The translations under genes and the position numbers were made by a program. Below are positions 10,096 to 21,784 of a DNA stretch of 64,000 nucleotides, in pieces. Numbering within the stretch: position 1 is the first letter of the stretch; each line of letters opens with the position of its first letter. The notes beneath the pieces are model-generated. The model had not been told where the DNA came from. It worked only from the letters and a program-made list of their open reading frames with translations, and ran no database searches. This DNA comes from Melampsora larici-populina 98AG31 (lineage: Eukaryota > Basidiomycota > Pucciniomycetes > Pucciniales > Melampsoraceae): NCBI RefSeq assembly GCF_000204055.1, contig NW_006768836.1:388991-452990 (forward strand), written 5' to 3'.

Positions 10096-11925
10096 CGTTC
10101 CCTTACCGCATCTTGCACGGGCTCTGTGCACACCATCAGCTCTCTAGCAGCAAACACAGCACAGAGGAAGTTTCGTAGAGGTCTGGAATGGGACTGGACT
10201 CACCCACGAGGATACTCAGCCGCCATCAACGATAGCCTGACAGCCAAACCGCTACCAGATCCACCACCGCTGTCAAACGACCCATGCGCCGCATACGCCA
10301 TCAAACAGTACCCAGACATCTTCAAAGTAGTATGCCCAGTCGACGTCCGAATGTTCTGCCACCTACTCAAAGACCATCCGAACCGTCCATTCGTCAATTC
10401 GGTGGTTCGTGGGCTGGCACACGGATTTTGGCCATTAGCGGAACTCCCAAACAACGACATCGTCGACCATCCCAACCACTCAGTATGCGACGATCACCCG
10501 GAAGTACTAGAAGCAGCACTAGCCGAAGAAACGGCAGCAGGCAGGTACTCGCCAAGAATTTACACGCTACTGCCAGGAATGAAAGTATCGCCGCTGCTTC
10601 TAGCCGCAAAAGCGGGATCATCGAAATTACGACTGTGTACCGACATGAGTTACGGTCAGCCCTCCCTGAACGACTTAGTAGACAAGGAAAAAGCAAGAGT
10701 TCAGTACGACTCACTTTCGTCTTTCGGGCCATACATGAGGCAAATCCACGACGCAGTATTGAAGCTCATACTATGGAAGAGCGACGTAGCAAGAGCATAC
10801 AGAAACCTGGGAATGCACCCCCAATGGCAACTAAGACAAATCGTGAAGATTGGCGAGTTTTATTACGCCGATAGGTGCGCGAACTTCGGTTCAGCTGCCT
10901 CGCCTAAACTGTGGTGTTCTTTTTTTTCGCTAGTACTATGGATCGCAAAGCATCGCCTGAAAATCAATCGCATCAATAACCTGATGGACGATACATGGGG
11001 GGTTTCCCACGTAAACTCTATGACAACCTTCAAAGCAGTCAAAATGCCACTCAACCAGGCACTGCTACTCCTTCTCTTTGACACGATCAACCTTCCTTGG
11101 GACTGGAAGAAACAGTTGCATGGGAAGCAATTGGAGATTATCGGCCACTACGTCGACGCGGACCAATTATCGTTCACACTCTCGCCAGAAAAGAAGACCG
11201 GACTCATAGAGAACATCCGAGCTTTCACGGCACGACCGTCACACCGACTGAAGACATGGCAAAGCACTCTTGGCTGGGCGTCATGGGGCCTCAACGCGTT
11301 CCCTTACGGTCGGTTCGCACTCCAAGCCGCGTGGGAGAAGCTTTCAAACAAATCTTCCAGGTTCGCGTTGATACACGTCAATAAAGAGATCCAAGACAAT
11401 CTACGTTGGCTGGCAGACTGCCTAGAACGCTCTACTGGACAACTATTCCTAGAAGCGTCCATTTGGGTGATTTCGTCGGCAGACGCTCTGTTGGTCACTG
11501 ACGCCTGCATGTACGGGATTGGAGTCTGGCTCCCGAATTCCAGACATGGCTATCACAAACGCCTGCCAGCTCCGGAACGCGATATATACTGGATGGAACT
11601 ACTAGCGGTCTGCCACGCCATATCGATGGCTACGGACAACGGGAAAAAACGGATATTCATAGTCACAGATTCCATGAACGTTTGCGACCTCTTTCAGTCA
11701 CACAGCCCAATACCACTAGTACGTCCCCTTTTCAGAACGATAATACGTCTGGTTGTCGCCGCCGGGGCAGACGTGAAAGTCGCCCATCTCCCAGGAAAGA
11801 AGAACAAGTACGCCGACGCGCTGTCAAGAGGAGTCATCAGCACAGTACTAGAACTAGAACCCACAGCCGTCATCTCCACACTATCTTCACCACATCATTT
11901 CCCTGATGGGGGATACCGTCTATGA
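10096..11925 (+). CDS. Reverse transcriptase-RNase H polyprotein
   Basis: Open from the stop at 10093; there is no upstream ATG, and position 10126 is a GTG. Numbering from 10126 (599 residues), the reverse-transcriptase palm holds WKSDVARAYR (D220), FGSAASPKLW (254-263) and LMDD (D288, D289). The RNase H part holds TDACMYGIGVWL (D459), MELLA (E491), TDS (D515) and KYADALSR (D564). All catalytic acids of both domains are present. It copies the element RNA to DNA and degrades the template. LMDD and FGSAASP are of the DIRS/Ngaro kind rather than Gypsy or Copia. The missing start codon suggests translation by frameshift or readthrough from gag. It overlaps the recombinase ORF by four bases (ATGA). 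Confidence 0.9.
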   Translation, partial: RSLTASCTGSVHTISSLAANTAQRKFRRGLEWDWTHPRGYSAAINDSLTAKPLPDPPPLSNDPCAAYAIKQYPDIFKVVCPVDVRMFCHLLKDHPNRPFVNSVVRGLAHGFWPLAELPNNDIVDHPNHSVCDDHPEVLEAALAEETAAGRYSPRIYTLLPGMKVSPLLLAAKAGSSKLRLCTDMSYGQPSLNDLVDKEKARVQYDSLSSFGPYMRQIHDAVLKLILWKSDVARAYRNLGMHPQWQLRQIVKIGEFYYADRCANFGSAASPKLWCSFFSLVLWIAKHRLKINRINNLMDDTWGVSHVNSMTTFKAVKMPLNQALLLLLFDTINLPWDWKKQLHGKQLEIIGHYVDADQLSFTLSPEKKTGLIENIRAFTARPSHRLKTWQSTLGWASWGLNAFPYGRFALQAAWEKLSNKSSRFALIHVNKEIQDNLRWLADCLERSTGQLFLEASIWVISSADALLVTDACMYGIGVWLPNSRHGYHKRLPAPERDIYWMELLAVCHAISMATDNGKKRIFIVTDSMNVCDLFQSHSPIPLVRPLFRTIIRLVVAAGADVKVAHLPGKKNKYADALSRGVISTVLELEPTAVISTLSSPHHFPDGGYRL

Positions 11926-12950
11926 ACACGCAACCACCAAACCAATCCAGGCGTCAGCTGCTAGGACTGTTATCTGAAGCTGACGCCGCCCACAGCCTAG
12001 CTTCAACCACAAAATCCGCCTACTTATCAGGACTCAACTCTTTCCTACGTTTCTGCATACGCAACCAACTACCCGCCATACCGACGGTCGACACTCTCTG
12101 CTCATACGTCTCCGAACTATGTAGACACATCTCACCAAGAACCAACAAACCAATAGCGCCATCCTCCATCGAGGGATACCTAGCAGCAATAGCAGCATCA
12201 TTCGAACCCATCTACTCCGACGTACGACTAGCGACTAACTCGCCAAGAGTCAGAAAGGTACTACGCGGAGTCAAAGTACAATTTTCCCTTCCAGTAGTCC
12301 GTAAGGACCCTCTCACAATTCCCGACCTAATACGCGTCTCCAAGACGTTCTGGTTCGCATTCGACGACCTTCTCTTCACCGCGATGATCCTCACAGGCTT
12401 CCATGGGCTACATCGTCTAGGCGAGTTAGTGATGCACGACTCCGTGGCTCACCGCAACGACAGACGCACCATACTCAGGTCGTCGTTCTCGTTCTCAAAA
12501 TGCGGCGAATTTGCAAAATACACTCTACCGCACTCAAAAACGGATCCATACTTCCAAGGGACAGCCGTGGTGCTACCATCTTGCGCCATCGACGGCGCCT
12601 GCCCAATCAAGGCACTCTCAAAGTACCTATTGAGGAGGGACTGCCGGTTCTCCAACGACGGACCTCTGTTTCAGAAGATGGACGGGTCCAAACCAACTCG
12701 CAGTTGGTTCCTTTCTCGTTTCCGCGAGTTGTTCGACACAAACAAATCGGGTCACTCCATGAGGTCAGGAGGAGCAACCGCCTACGCACAAGCCGGCCTA
12801 CCTATGGACCACATACAGGATCTGGGCCAATGGTCCTCCGAGGCGTTCAAAACGTACGTCAGGGGGCATCCAATCATGAGACTCGCGGCGACACGAGCTC
12901 ACCCCCTCTCCATCGACGGCCACCTGGGCGCACAAATCATTTTTGCATGA
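11922..12950 (+). CDS. Tyrosine recombinase of the retrotransposon
   Basis: 342 residues from ATG 11922, whose A-T-G-A overlaps the RT stop, suggesting coupled termination and restart. An N-terminal SAM-like core-binding domain (residues about 20-115, STTKSAYLSGLNSFLRFC) precedes the catalytic domain. The catalytic set is complete: R165 (GLHRLGEL), K206 (HSKTD), H278 and R281 (GHSMRSGG), W304 (LGQWSS) and Y312 (FKTYVRGH). The enzyme should integrate the circular DNA by strand exchange through a covalent 3'-phosphotyrosine. The intact active site contrasts with the interrupted gag. DIRS-type elements often carry a methyltransferase as well; none is present here, which fits the Ngaro group. Confidence 0.92.
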   Translation: MNTQPPNQSRRQLLGLLSEADAAHSLASTTKSAYLSGLNSFLRFCIRNQLPAIPTVDTLCSYVSELCRHISPRTNKPIAPSSIEGYLAAIAASFEPIYSDVRLATNSPRVRKVLRGVKVQFSLPVVRKDPLTIPDLIRVSKTFWFAFDDLLFTAMILTGFHGLHRLGELVMHDSVAHRNDRRTILRSSFSFSKCGEFAKYTLPHSKTDPYFQGTAVVLPSCAIDGACPIKALSKYLLRRDCRFSNDGPLFQKMDGSKPTRSWFLSRFRELFDTNKSGHSMRSGGATAYAQAGLPMDHIQDLGQWSSEAFKTYVRGHPIMRLAATRAHPLSIDGHLGAQIIFA

Positions 12951-13236
12951 CATGTAAGTACCAGAACGTTTTGCCGCTTCAATTTATTTCTCCTTCTTCA
13001 CACACGATGTCCGGCGCGGTACCTTTCTACCTTTGCCTCTACGCACCCCACTACCAGAGGCCAACGGAGGCGACGCCGGACCAAAGGACAGAGCGCAGGC
13101 ATGTCAGGCGCGACGGCACACCTACTATACCTTTCTCTCTCCCCCATCTTTGCTCTTTCTCTCTTTTTCCGCCCCTTCACCACTCTCACCGCTACTACCC
13201 GGGCCTAGTCTTTCACACCAGATAGGCGGGTGGAAA
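12951..13236 (+). other. Retrotransposon 3' untranslated region before B1
   Basis: No frame with protein features. It contains a pyrimidine-rich run (about 13130-13195) just before the B1 repeat. Confidence 0.5.
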
Positions 13237-13392
13237 AAGGGGTGTTATCTCAGCAATGTCACCACGCGCCAGCCTACGGCCGGGGCGCGGCTTCGCCTAA
13301 AAAACCTTGCAAGCCCGCAGGGCGCGCTTCCTAGAGAGAAGACATGAGAGTGACAAGACTCAGTCTACCAGAAGTGGAGACAACACATCCCT
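13237..13392 (+). repeat. Split direct repeat B, first copy (B1)
   Basis: 156 bp, identical to 14151-14306, GC-rich in the middle (ACGGCCGGGGCGCGGC). It ends CATCCCT and is immediately followed by A2. Confidence 0.95.
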
Positions 13393-13712
13393 CGGGTTTG
13401 ATGTCCCGATTAAACGAGTGGGATATGGTGATCGGATTCTTCCAGACAGGAGCCTGATGTCACAAGATTGTAGTAAGACTCCGCAGCTGACGCACGGTTG
13501 TTTCTCACTCGCAGCCAACCACATGCGTGACATCTCATGGCCAAGGAGCCGCGAGTATCCAAACTAACCGCTCAGCACAGTAGGCCTGATTCTTCCCTCC
13601 AGAACAACAGCCTACGAACAAAATCTTAGGAGTCGACAATCTGAGACATCAAGATCCAAGAAAGTCTTATCACAAAACAGTTTCTCTCCCTCCTCCTAAG
13701 AATTGTAGAAAC
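13393..13712 (+). repeat. Split direct repeat A, right copy (A2)
   Basis: 320 bp, 317/320 identical to A1 by direct reading. All three differences are transitions. It follows B1 with no gap, giving the B-A junction expected in the circular intermediate. Confidence 0.95.
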
Positions 13713-14150
13713 GCCCACCCACCCACATCCAACTCTACGACGTTCAAGCCGCATAAGAAAAAAGAAAAAAAAAAACTCACAAAAAACATACCACAGGAAA
13801 AGCTAGAGCTCAGCCTTTCCTACGTCTTGCTGTTTATAAGATAACTAATTTCGTCCCAGTTACAGTCCGATGAAAAGAAAAAAAAAAAAAAAGAGAAGTT
13901 TCATTTATAGGTTCTGTATCAGCGTGTTGTGTTTCAAGTCTCAGTGTCCGGATTTCTTTCTTTTTTTATGCTCCTTTCTTTTTTTCTCTCCTCTCAATCT
14001 TAGAAAAATTTGTTATTGCCCAGCAGTCCGTACTTCATCAATTTCTCACTATCACCTATCACAACTTTTAATGTTTCGGTTTTTCTTTTTTCTTCCTTGG
14101 GTACGAGTCCAAATAATTGTCTTTCTACTCTTTTTTTCCTCTTCCTCCCC
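13713..14150 (+). other. Unique segment between A2 and B2
   Basis: 438 bp, AT-rich with poly-A and poly-T runs and no supported gene. Its position fits the part between A2 and B2 that is unique to the right end in Ngaro/PAT-type elements. Confidence 0.6.
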
Positions 14151-14306
14151 AAGGGGTGTTATCTCAGCAATGTCACCACGCGCCAGCCTACGGCCGGGGC
14201 GCGGCTTCGCCTAAAAAACCTTGCAAGCCCGCAGGGCGCGCTTCCTAGAGAGAAGACATGAGAGTGACAAGACTCAGTCTACCAGAAGTGGAGACAACAC
14301 ATCCCT
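14151..14306 (+). repeat. Split direct repeat B, second copy (B2), right end of element
   Basis: Identical to B1 over 156 bp. The match stops exactly after CATCCCT at 14306, and flanking DNA continues GAAAACTTGC. Confidence 0.95.
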
Positions 14307-14948
14307 GAAAACTTGCAAGGAAAAATTTTTCACCTCATGAAATTCAAAGCATCTCATCATTCACTTCTCATCATGAAACCCGCACATGGATCAAGCTATA
14401 CACATATATAACCTTCTAACTTAACTTTCACTCTGTGACTGTACTGAATCTAGAGGACTTTGATATCTGAGATCCATGGACGTATGGCGTGTCTTGGTCA
14501 TAGACTTATTGCCTCCTTCATAAGAAATGTAGTTCCTTTTGGTATGATTTAATTCTGCAATCTTGACTAGGATGATGACCGCTTGAGACTACATATCCTC
14601 AAATGTCTTGTTAACAAGTCATCTTTTGTGTAGTAATGGATGGATTCGTGAAGTTTAAATTCAAGGCATCATTGTAAAGTCTGAGGGGATTCGTAGAGGT
14701 CGAAAGACAATTCATTATAAATGGTTGGATAGCAATGACAATTGATCAAGTGTAGTCGAAATGAGAATGAGAATGAGAGGGTTGTATGCATATAAGAAGG
14801 GTGTGTGTATAAAGAACAAATCAGGTCAAATGTATGCGCCCCATGTTCAGTATCGATCGAAGTTTGTCAGTTTCCTTCTATCCTCAACTTCATCCTCAAC
14901 TTTCGAACAACTCATGGATCAATCGAACCTCGAATCCCACATCTTAAA
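14307..14948. other. Intergenic region upstream of Mediator 12 gene
   Basis: AT-rich, without a supported gene. It should hold the promoter of the gene starting at 14949, now separated from older upstream DNA by the retrotransposon. A second in-frame ATG at 14805 precedes the chosen start. Confidence 0.4.
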
Positions 14949-17900
14949 ATGGCTCCCAAGAAAATGATAACTCGGTTAAATTCAATCACATCATCATCAA
15001 ATATCGAAACACCAAAATGTCCAACAGATCAAGACTTAAGAGAACTTGGTTTAAATCCATATCAACTCGAACCTCCAAATTGGAGATTACCAATTCAACT
15101 TAATCAACCTATACTTGGTTATCCTGGTTTACATCCAACTCATCCTGGTCAACAAGAAGATGCTATCACAAAATCATTGGTTCAAAGTGGCTTTAGCGCT
15201 AGAACTTTGGTCGGAGTTGAGTCTTAAACCCTTTTGAATCATCAGTTTTCGACATCAAGGCTAACAGGCTTCAATTGGTTCTTATCGTATTCATCAGACA
15301 GAATCTTTTTCAGCTCATCAAATGATATATAAGAAACTGAGTGATGACTCTAATTTCAATCTTTCATCGGCCGGTCTCTCAGCTTTAATCGAGGCTCGCC
15401 GAAGGTATTGCGCTATCAATCAATAGTATGCAGACTTCATTTTGATCATCAATCCGTTCATTGGAATATAGATTGATGAATAAACCATCATCCATCGGCT
15501 TTATAGTGATACCAAGTCTACCATCAAGATACCAGGAAGAGTCACACTTAATGATCAAAAACGAGAAAATTGGTTAAGAGAATTAGCAGATCCACACGTT
15601 CCACTCTTGAAGCTTTCTAAAAACGTACCACATGGCTATAAAGGTGAAAAATTATTAGAAATGCTTGTTCAACGTCGAGTTGAACCTGTTCGAGCGGTTT
15701 GGTATATCAGATTGATTGGCTTAAATGATATCGTTTGTCATTCTCATCTCTTCTCATCTCTTATCTTTCAAACGCGAATCCTAATCAGAGTTATCTTTTG
15801 ATGAAAATTAGATTGCTCAAAGAAATAAAAACGATTTAATGCAAATCAAATATACCATCACTTTTACCAGCGAATTATGTCAATTTCTTCAAAAGCAACT
15901 GGGAGAAGTTACTGTCCCTTTACAACTGAATATTTCCTCTACAACTAGTTTGATCACTGGTAGTAGCCGATTGGCTGGAATGAATGTTAGAAGTAAACTA
16001 CGCTCAAGTACCTTATCGGATCCTGAGACTAGGAAAAGCTGGGTAGCCAAGTTCACGCACACGTATGTAGTTCAACACTCCACGAATATATCAACATATC
16101 ATCGCTCTTTTTTGAGAACCTGCCAATCGTTTTTGAAATCTGACTGTGATATCTTTTCCCATGTTGATCCACTCAGCACACAGATCTTGAAAAGACTATA
16201 TACCGATAGTCTGTTAGATAAGCCTACTTTGTTCAAATGGTTGGTTGATCAATTGAAATTGGCCAACTTGGCTCAAGTCCATTTCTTATTAGACATCCAC
16301 CAATTGGTTGTTAATAAGTTTTGCTTGTCATCAAACATTGTCAGAGGTTTTGTAGAAGCCTCCCTGTCTCAGATTCGAGTGGTAAGTACAGCATTTTAAA
16401 TCCTGATATACGCCGGAATTGATTCTCAAAAGATGAATGTAACTTGCATCTCCAGATCAACAAACAGCGTTCAACTTCGTACTTGTCCAAGTTGGAGCTT
16501 CGACTCAAGTTGGCTGTCCAGGTGTGTTCATTTCGCTGCCCATCGACTCTATAGCATATATTTGTAAACACTAATGAGTAAATCTATCTCTAGAGCTCTT
16601 TCATCATTTGTGCAGATAATTTCGTCTGGCCTGACCTGTGGATGCCGAACCGAGTTTTACTGGAGAGTATCATCATGTCTTGTACCAGTGGATCAGATCC
16701 GGATCTTGACCCATTACAACAGAACATCTCAAGCGTCGAGGTAAAAGAAATGTTACGAAATGATTTTTTTTCAGTTGATTGGAGGGTCAGTGAGATGGTG
16801 GGAGATCTCGGTGTCGGTACTGGACCTCCGGGCAACACGTTTACGCGCCGGGCTCAGTTGGTGGAAGTGAGTTGGCTTATATCTTTCTATACTCACTTAC
16901 GTTTGTTGACATCGATAATATATTTATTAGATCTTAGATGGGTTTTCGGATTATCATGACTGTTCGAAGCTCTATTATACTTATTTTCTTAATCCTGAGC
17001 CCGGTGAGATAACCACATTCAAAGATCGAATCGAGGTATTGTTATCATGGTCAACAACCCCATTCAGAACTCTGGATCATCGTGTTTTTTTGACGTGTAA
17101 CATATTAGCATGTGTAAAAAAAGATAAAAAGATTACTGTTGAAGAATTTCAAAACCATTTGATCGCATGGTTAGAGCAGGTTGAGACCAATGAAGGTGGT
17201 GATATGCTAGTCAGACTATTTTCGGAACTTTCAAGAAGAAGTATTTTCTCTTATGGCGCTTATATTCAAAGAATGGTGGCTAAAGGTGACATGGAAGACG
17301 ATATCATGGCCGGTAAAGTTTGTCATCAACTTATTTGTTCCCATTGTCAATTTATATATGAGACTAAGCTTATCTTTTGACTGTGACGACCCTCTCCATG
17401 CACACCCAAAGTCAAGTGGGTTACAGACGCTGCTTCGCGAATGGATGCCAATGGCGTCAACTTCAAAAGCGTCTCGGTCTGGCTATAACCACTTGAGACG
17501 TTCCCCTGGACGAGATGCTGCTCGTAATGGATTGTTATCTGCCTTTTCTGACATCACCATTTCATTGGGTAAGCCATAGATTCTTTTACCTTGGTCTAAT
17601 TCGGCGATCCGGATCATCAGCGATGTCTTCCGGCTAGCATACTTGCCCATTCTGAAGAATTTGTCCGGTTCACGACTGATATATGTTTACTCTTGACGTT
17701 TTCTGATATAGCGGCACCAGATTATCAACAATTCTTCAATACTCTTAATTGTCAATTGGAAGTCTCCAAGCCAACTTCAGCAAATCGCAAAATGGTGACC
17801 GAGATCTTACCAGACCCGGTGATTCGTATGGTCTCTGATCTCTCGTCTTTCAGTTCAGCAACTTCGACTACTTATCATAGTAGATCCAATTCACCTATAC

Positions 17901-20900
17901 AACTCGCATCCGCAGTCCTTCTATGGGCAATCCAGATACTAGAGTCCTGTAAAGCCTATACAACTCTCTACAATGTGATCCATTCAGTCATACTACGTGT
18001 GTTAGATGGGATTGATACATACGAACAAAATTCCAATGAACAAACCACTTCTCTTTCCAATTCTCATATTATCCAATCTCGGTTCTGTTGCCTTCACGTG
18101 GTCTGTGTGGCTGTAATGAGCTCGCATCGGATTTTTGAGATCGAAGGTCATTTGACCGGTTTGATTTCACAGATGACAAACGCATATGTTCGACTTCGGC
18201 GATTTAACTCGAATGCTGGAAGTACTATCTATCTCCAATTCGTTAGGTCATTTAGGGCACTCATTATGGAAAGCCGATTTCCAGATGGGCAGATACTGGA
18301 TCTTTTGAATAAAGACAGTAATGAGTTTCCAGCTGTAAGTCTCTCTCTGTCTCTCTTTACTTGCTTGTCGCTTTCATACAGAATTTGATATATGTACTCG
18401 TGCTCCGGTAACCTGTAGATCGCTCTGTTAGACCCAAATCCCGAAAGCTCGAGCCCTATCACCGAGGACGCTATGCGTTTCATCACGCGTGATATTATTC
18501 AATTGCTCAATGAACCATCACCTGAGATTGCTTCGAGTCTTTTATCTAAGATCTGGGAGGTTTACGGACATGAGCCGATGGGTGGACCTTCAATTTGGAA
18601 CTCCTTTATTTCTGGCCTCGATATATTCTTCCGGAATGAATCTGCGTTGGATCCCTCTCCTGATCGATTCTTACAATTACGGAGTACAACCAGAAGCACA
18701 GTCTTACAATTCTGCGAAGAGTTGAATGCGCGCAGTGAAGGTGGTCTGATCAACTGCCTTGTTCAGGGAGGGACGCTTCCGCCCGTTGAAATCGAAGAGT
18801 CAGGTTTAATTTGTGACGAAGGAGTTCAAGAAACAGCTAGACTCACTTCAGAAGAAGGTGAAGAGCGCGAAGAAATCGATGAACCTACTCCGGGTCACTC
18901 GGAATTACACGTGGGCCCGACCTTGTCACCAATCTTGCAGATGCTGTACTTGGAATTAGTATCTATTGGTGTGCTGAGCCTCGAGACTGTGCTAGAAGAA
19001 GTGATCCTCAAGCCTTTGATTGACTTACCTGAGTCTATCAGTCGAATGATGACTTCTGGAGAAGATAAGGGGGAAACGGAGAAGGATCAGGCTGTAACTC
19101 GTCAGAAGGTTTTAGGACATTTATCAGACATATATGATTTAACACACGCTCTTCTCCTCAATCATTCGCCATTCGAAGTTGGTAGAGTAGGTAGCGAGGC
19201 CGAAACGCCTATCGGGGCGTATGAACGTACGATCAGTGGTTTTGTTGACGGCGAAGCTAGGAATTACGTTGAGATCTTCATCGATCGGTCACTCAGTACA
19301 TGGAAACTCAAGTCTGAGAGGTACAGATGGCTTGAACAGTCACCAGCTGGTCCAGCTTTCTACAGTCGTTTGGTTTTGTCACTTTTACTTACGATGAAAG
19401 GATTGCTCGATTTGATGAAAGCTGACGACAATGATGCGACCATGAAGGAGGATGTTGGCCAAGGAGAGATCATCGAAGATCATCCAAGTCCACATGTTAT
19501 ATCTTCTAATCGTTTCTTGAGAGAACTCATAGAATCTCTAGAGCGGTTTCGAATCATGATAACCTGTGAACTGGCAGTCATCAAACGTGTCATCAATCAT
19601 CGGGCAGATTTGATTTTGGATCCTTTATTGGAATTCTTGGCTAACAATAACACGGAGTTGGCATTTAACAACAACATGGTCCGAACAATTGATGACCTAC
19701 TACCTTACTCTCTACCAAGTAGGTAGTCTTCTTGCAGTATTGTCATTTCTGGGGCCTTATATTGAATTTTTTTCCTTTGTCATCGTCCACAGCCGATCTA
19801 GTGTCTTATAAATACCCATACCTTGAATCGATCTTCAAGTCCACTTGTATTTTCACTCATGGAGCACGCACTCGCCAGTTTCAACTTCATCTCAGACTTC
19901 TTCTTTCTGGCAGTCCACCACAGATTGATGATAAGCCGCCTCCTACCGATGTTAACTCTGTCCTAGGCCCATTGGTAGAAGTACTAGCTCGGAAGCTACA
20001 TCTGACAGATTCTAAAGAACCTTCACCCCTCTTTTTGAGCCATCTGCTTCCTGCTGTTGCTGAAGCGGTGCGTCAGAACTTTCTGAAATCTGTGATTGAT
20101 ATGCAGGCTGACATTAATCCGATGCTTAGGTTGTGATCAAGTTATCAGCATATCTAGGAATTTCAATTTTCAAGCTCGTTACCCCGTCTCAACAAGATCC
20201 AGATTACGAGATCTCACGTATTCATCACATATGTCGATGTATCACTGAATTAACTCACCAACTCACCAATAGAACATTTCATATGAATGGAGATGTAGTA
20301 GCCAAGAGTATTGGAGGAACAGGACAATTGATGTGTAATGCTACTTTAGATTCATATCTTTCTTATTGGAATCAACTCAAGAATGGAATCACTACTTTTG
20401 GAGGAAAGTTTATTGAGAATGCTTATACGGATCATAATTCGGGATTAAAACAATCTGATAGTCGTACTATCAGAAGTCTTTTGCATTCTATTCAAGTTAT
20501 GTTATGGGCTTTACCTGGTTTAGTCTCTCATTTAGGGTCTGTGAAATTTACCATTTCTGAACTCTTGGTCGATATAGCAATGGTAAGTTTGAGACAGTAT
20601 CCATGATCCACTTCTCGTCTCATCGTTTTAATATTGATTTGCTTCTTCCTGACATTGCCGAACTTAGTGTGCGCAAGCTCAACCTAGTTTGATGACTCAG
20701 ATCATGGATACGGTTGGAGTCTTACTGTTTCCATCTAGTACGTTGAACTTATAGGATCTATCCCGAATGAGAATATGCATTGACACATTTTTGAATTTTG
20801 ACTTTAGTTCCTGATGATATGGCATTGACATCAGCCGTCGGGGTGATGCGAAAACGGTTAAGGTGGTTACATATACCGATATCTCATCTTGAAGCACCTT

Positions 20901-21784
20901 GTACTGATATCTTACCAATGGATCGACTCAAATACATCCTTGGATCATCTTTACGTGGTACTACTACAACCTTTCAAGAACGACCAAAGGATGGTTGGGT
21001 GAAACTTGTAGAGGAAAAAAGTTGGGAAGAGTTAGAAAAGATGGATCCTGTTGGACCTGCGTTTATCAGTATCGATGCACTCAAGTGTCAGACGTTAAGT
21101 CAAGTGGAGGTAGTACCAGAGGGTAGACGTAATACGAAGAATAAGATGAGATCTGAACAAGAAAATGTAATTCGAAGCGCTACAACAGATGATTCGAAAA
21201 CGAATGATGGTATGGATGAAAATGAAAATAATCAAGGGGGACAAGAAGATGAAGATGATGAAGAAGACGAAGAGATTGTGAAAGGAGATCGAGAGAATTT
21301 TGAACATGAATTAAATACTGATGTACTTTCGACAATGCCATTACATTTCTTAAGATCACTTTATCCATCTAGGAGTCGATTAGAAGGAACTTATCAAGTT
21401 CATGCACCAATCAATCATATGGATCTTGAATCTGCTCGTGATCATCAAACTAGACTTGAAATCCAAACTCTCAAGAGATTAGCAAATGAAGGCATGGCAA
21501 TGAATTCCGAACCAGACGAACCTAATCAATCAACATCAGGATCAGGAGGAAAAACACAAGTACAGACGACTCCGATTCATGTACCTGCACCAACTAGGAA
21601 AAGAAAGATTGGACAGAATGAATTGGCAGCTGTACATGCGGAAGAATCAATACTCGAACCTGAAGATCCTAGTACTCATAATGGACCTACACTTCGATCT
21701 ACTAGAAGTACTAGAAGGAAATCTACTGCTATAGCACCTCCACCTGTTCCAGCTCCTTCGAATAAAAGAAGTAAAAGAAGATGA
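14949..21784 (+). CDS. MED12: Mediator of RNA polymerase II transcription subunit 12
   Basis: About a dozen exons. The chosen start (AAAATGGCT at 14949) gives MAPKKMITRL. The Med12 N-terminal signature follows: LGYPGLHPTHPGQQEDAITK, FSARTLVGVES, HQMIYKKLSDDS, then IPGRVTLNDQKRENW, ADPHVPLLKLSKNVPHG, and RAVWYIRLIG. Later exons include LSRRSIFSYGAYIQRMVAKG, a long alpha-helical middle (18419-19718) and a C-terminal acidic run (about 21240-21290) before a basic tail ending RSKRR. In the Mediator kinase module Med12 activates Cdk8-cyclin C and represses or tunes transcription. Clear introns include 16867 onward (GTGAGT), 18335-18418 and 19719-19792. The first intron does not show a clean donor in phase, so its boundary is unresolved. 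The last codons and stop lie in a tandem duplication. Confidence 0.88.

Larger units (their letters stand above)
6065..14306 (+). mobile_element. Tyrosine-recombinase retrotransposon with split direct repeats (Ngaro/DIRS order)
   Basis: An 8.24-kb element with the diagnostic A1-ORFs-B1-A2-B2 architecture. A1 (6065-6384) and A2 (13393-13712) are 320-bp direct repeats with three mismatches. B1 (13237-13392) and B2 (14151-14306) are identical 156-bp repeats, and B1 abuts A2. Between A1 and B1 lie gag, reverse transcriptase-RNase H and a tyrosine recombinase; there is no DDE integrase and no protease. This layout is known for Ngaro/PAT-type elements, which copy through RNA, form circular DNA and integrate with the recombinase, leaving no target duplication. 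Consistent with that, no duplication is seen at the ends (left flank ...ggtttaat, right flank gaaaacttgc...). The near-identity of the repeats suggests a recent insertion. Whether the copy is active is doubtful because gag is interrupted (see the gag entries). Confidence 0.92.

Noticed and set aside
11922..12950. Crypton DNA transposon
   Set aside because: Cryptons have a tyrosine recombinase but no reverse transcriptase. Here RT-RNase H directly precedes it within the same repeats.
6065..14306. LTR retrotransposon
   Set aside because: No DDE integrase or protease, no terminal TG...CA repeats, and the repeats are split (A1, B1-A2, B2). The tyrosine recombinase settles the class.
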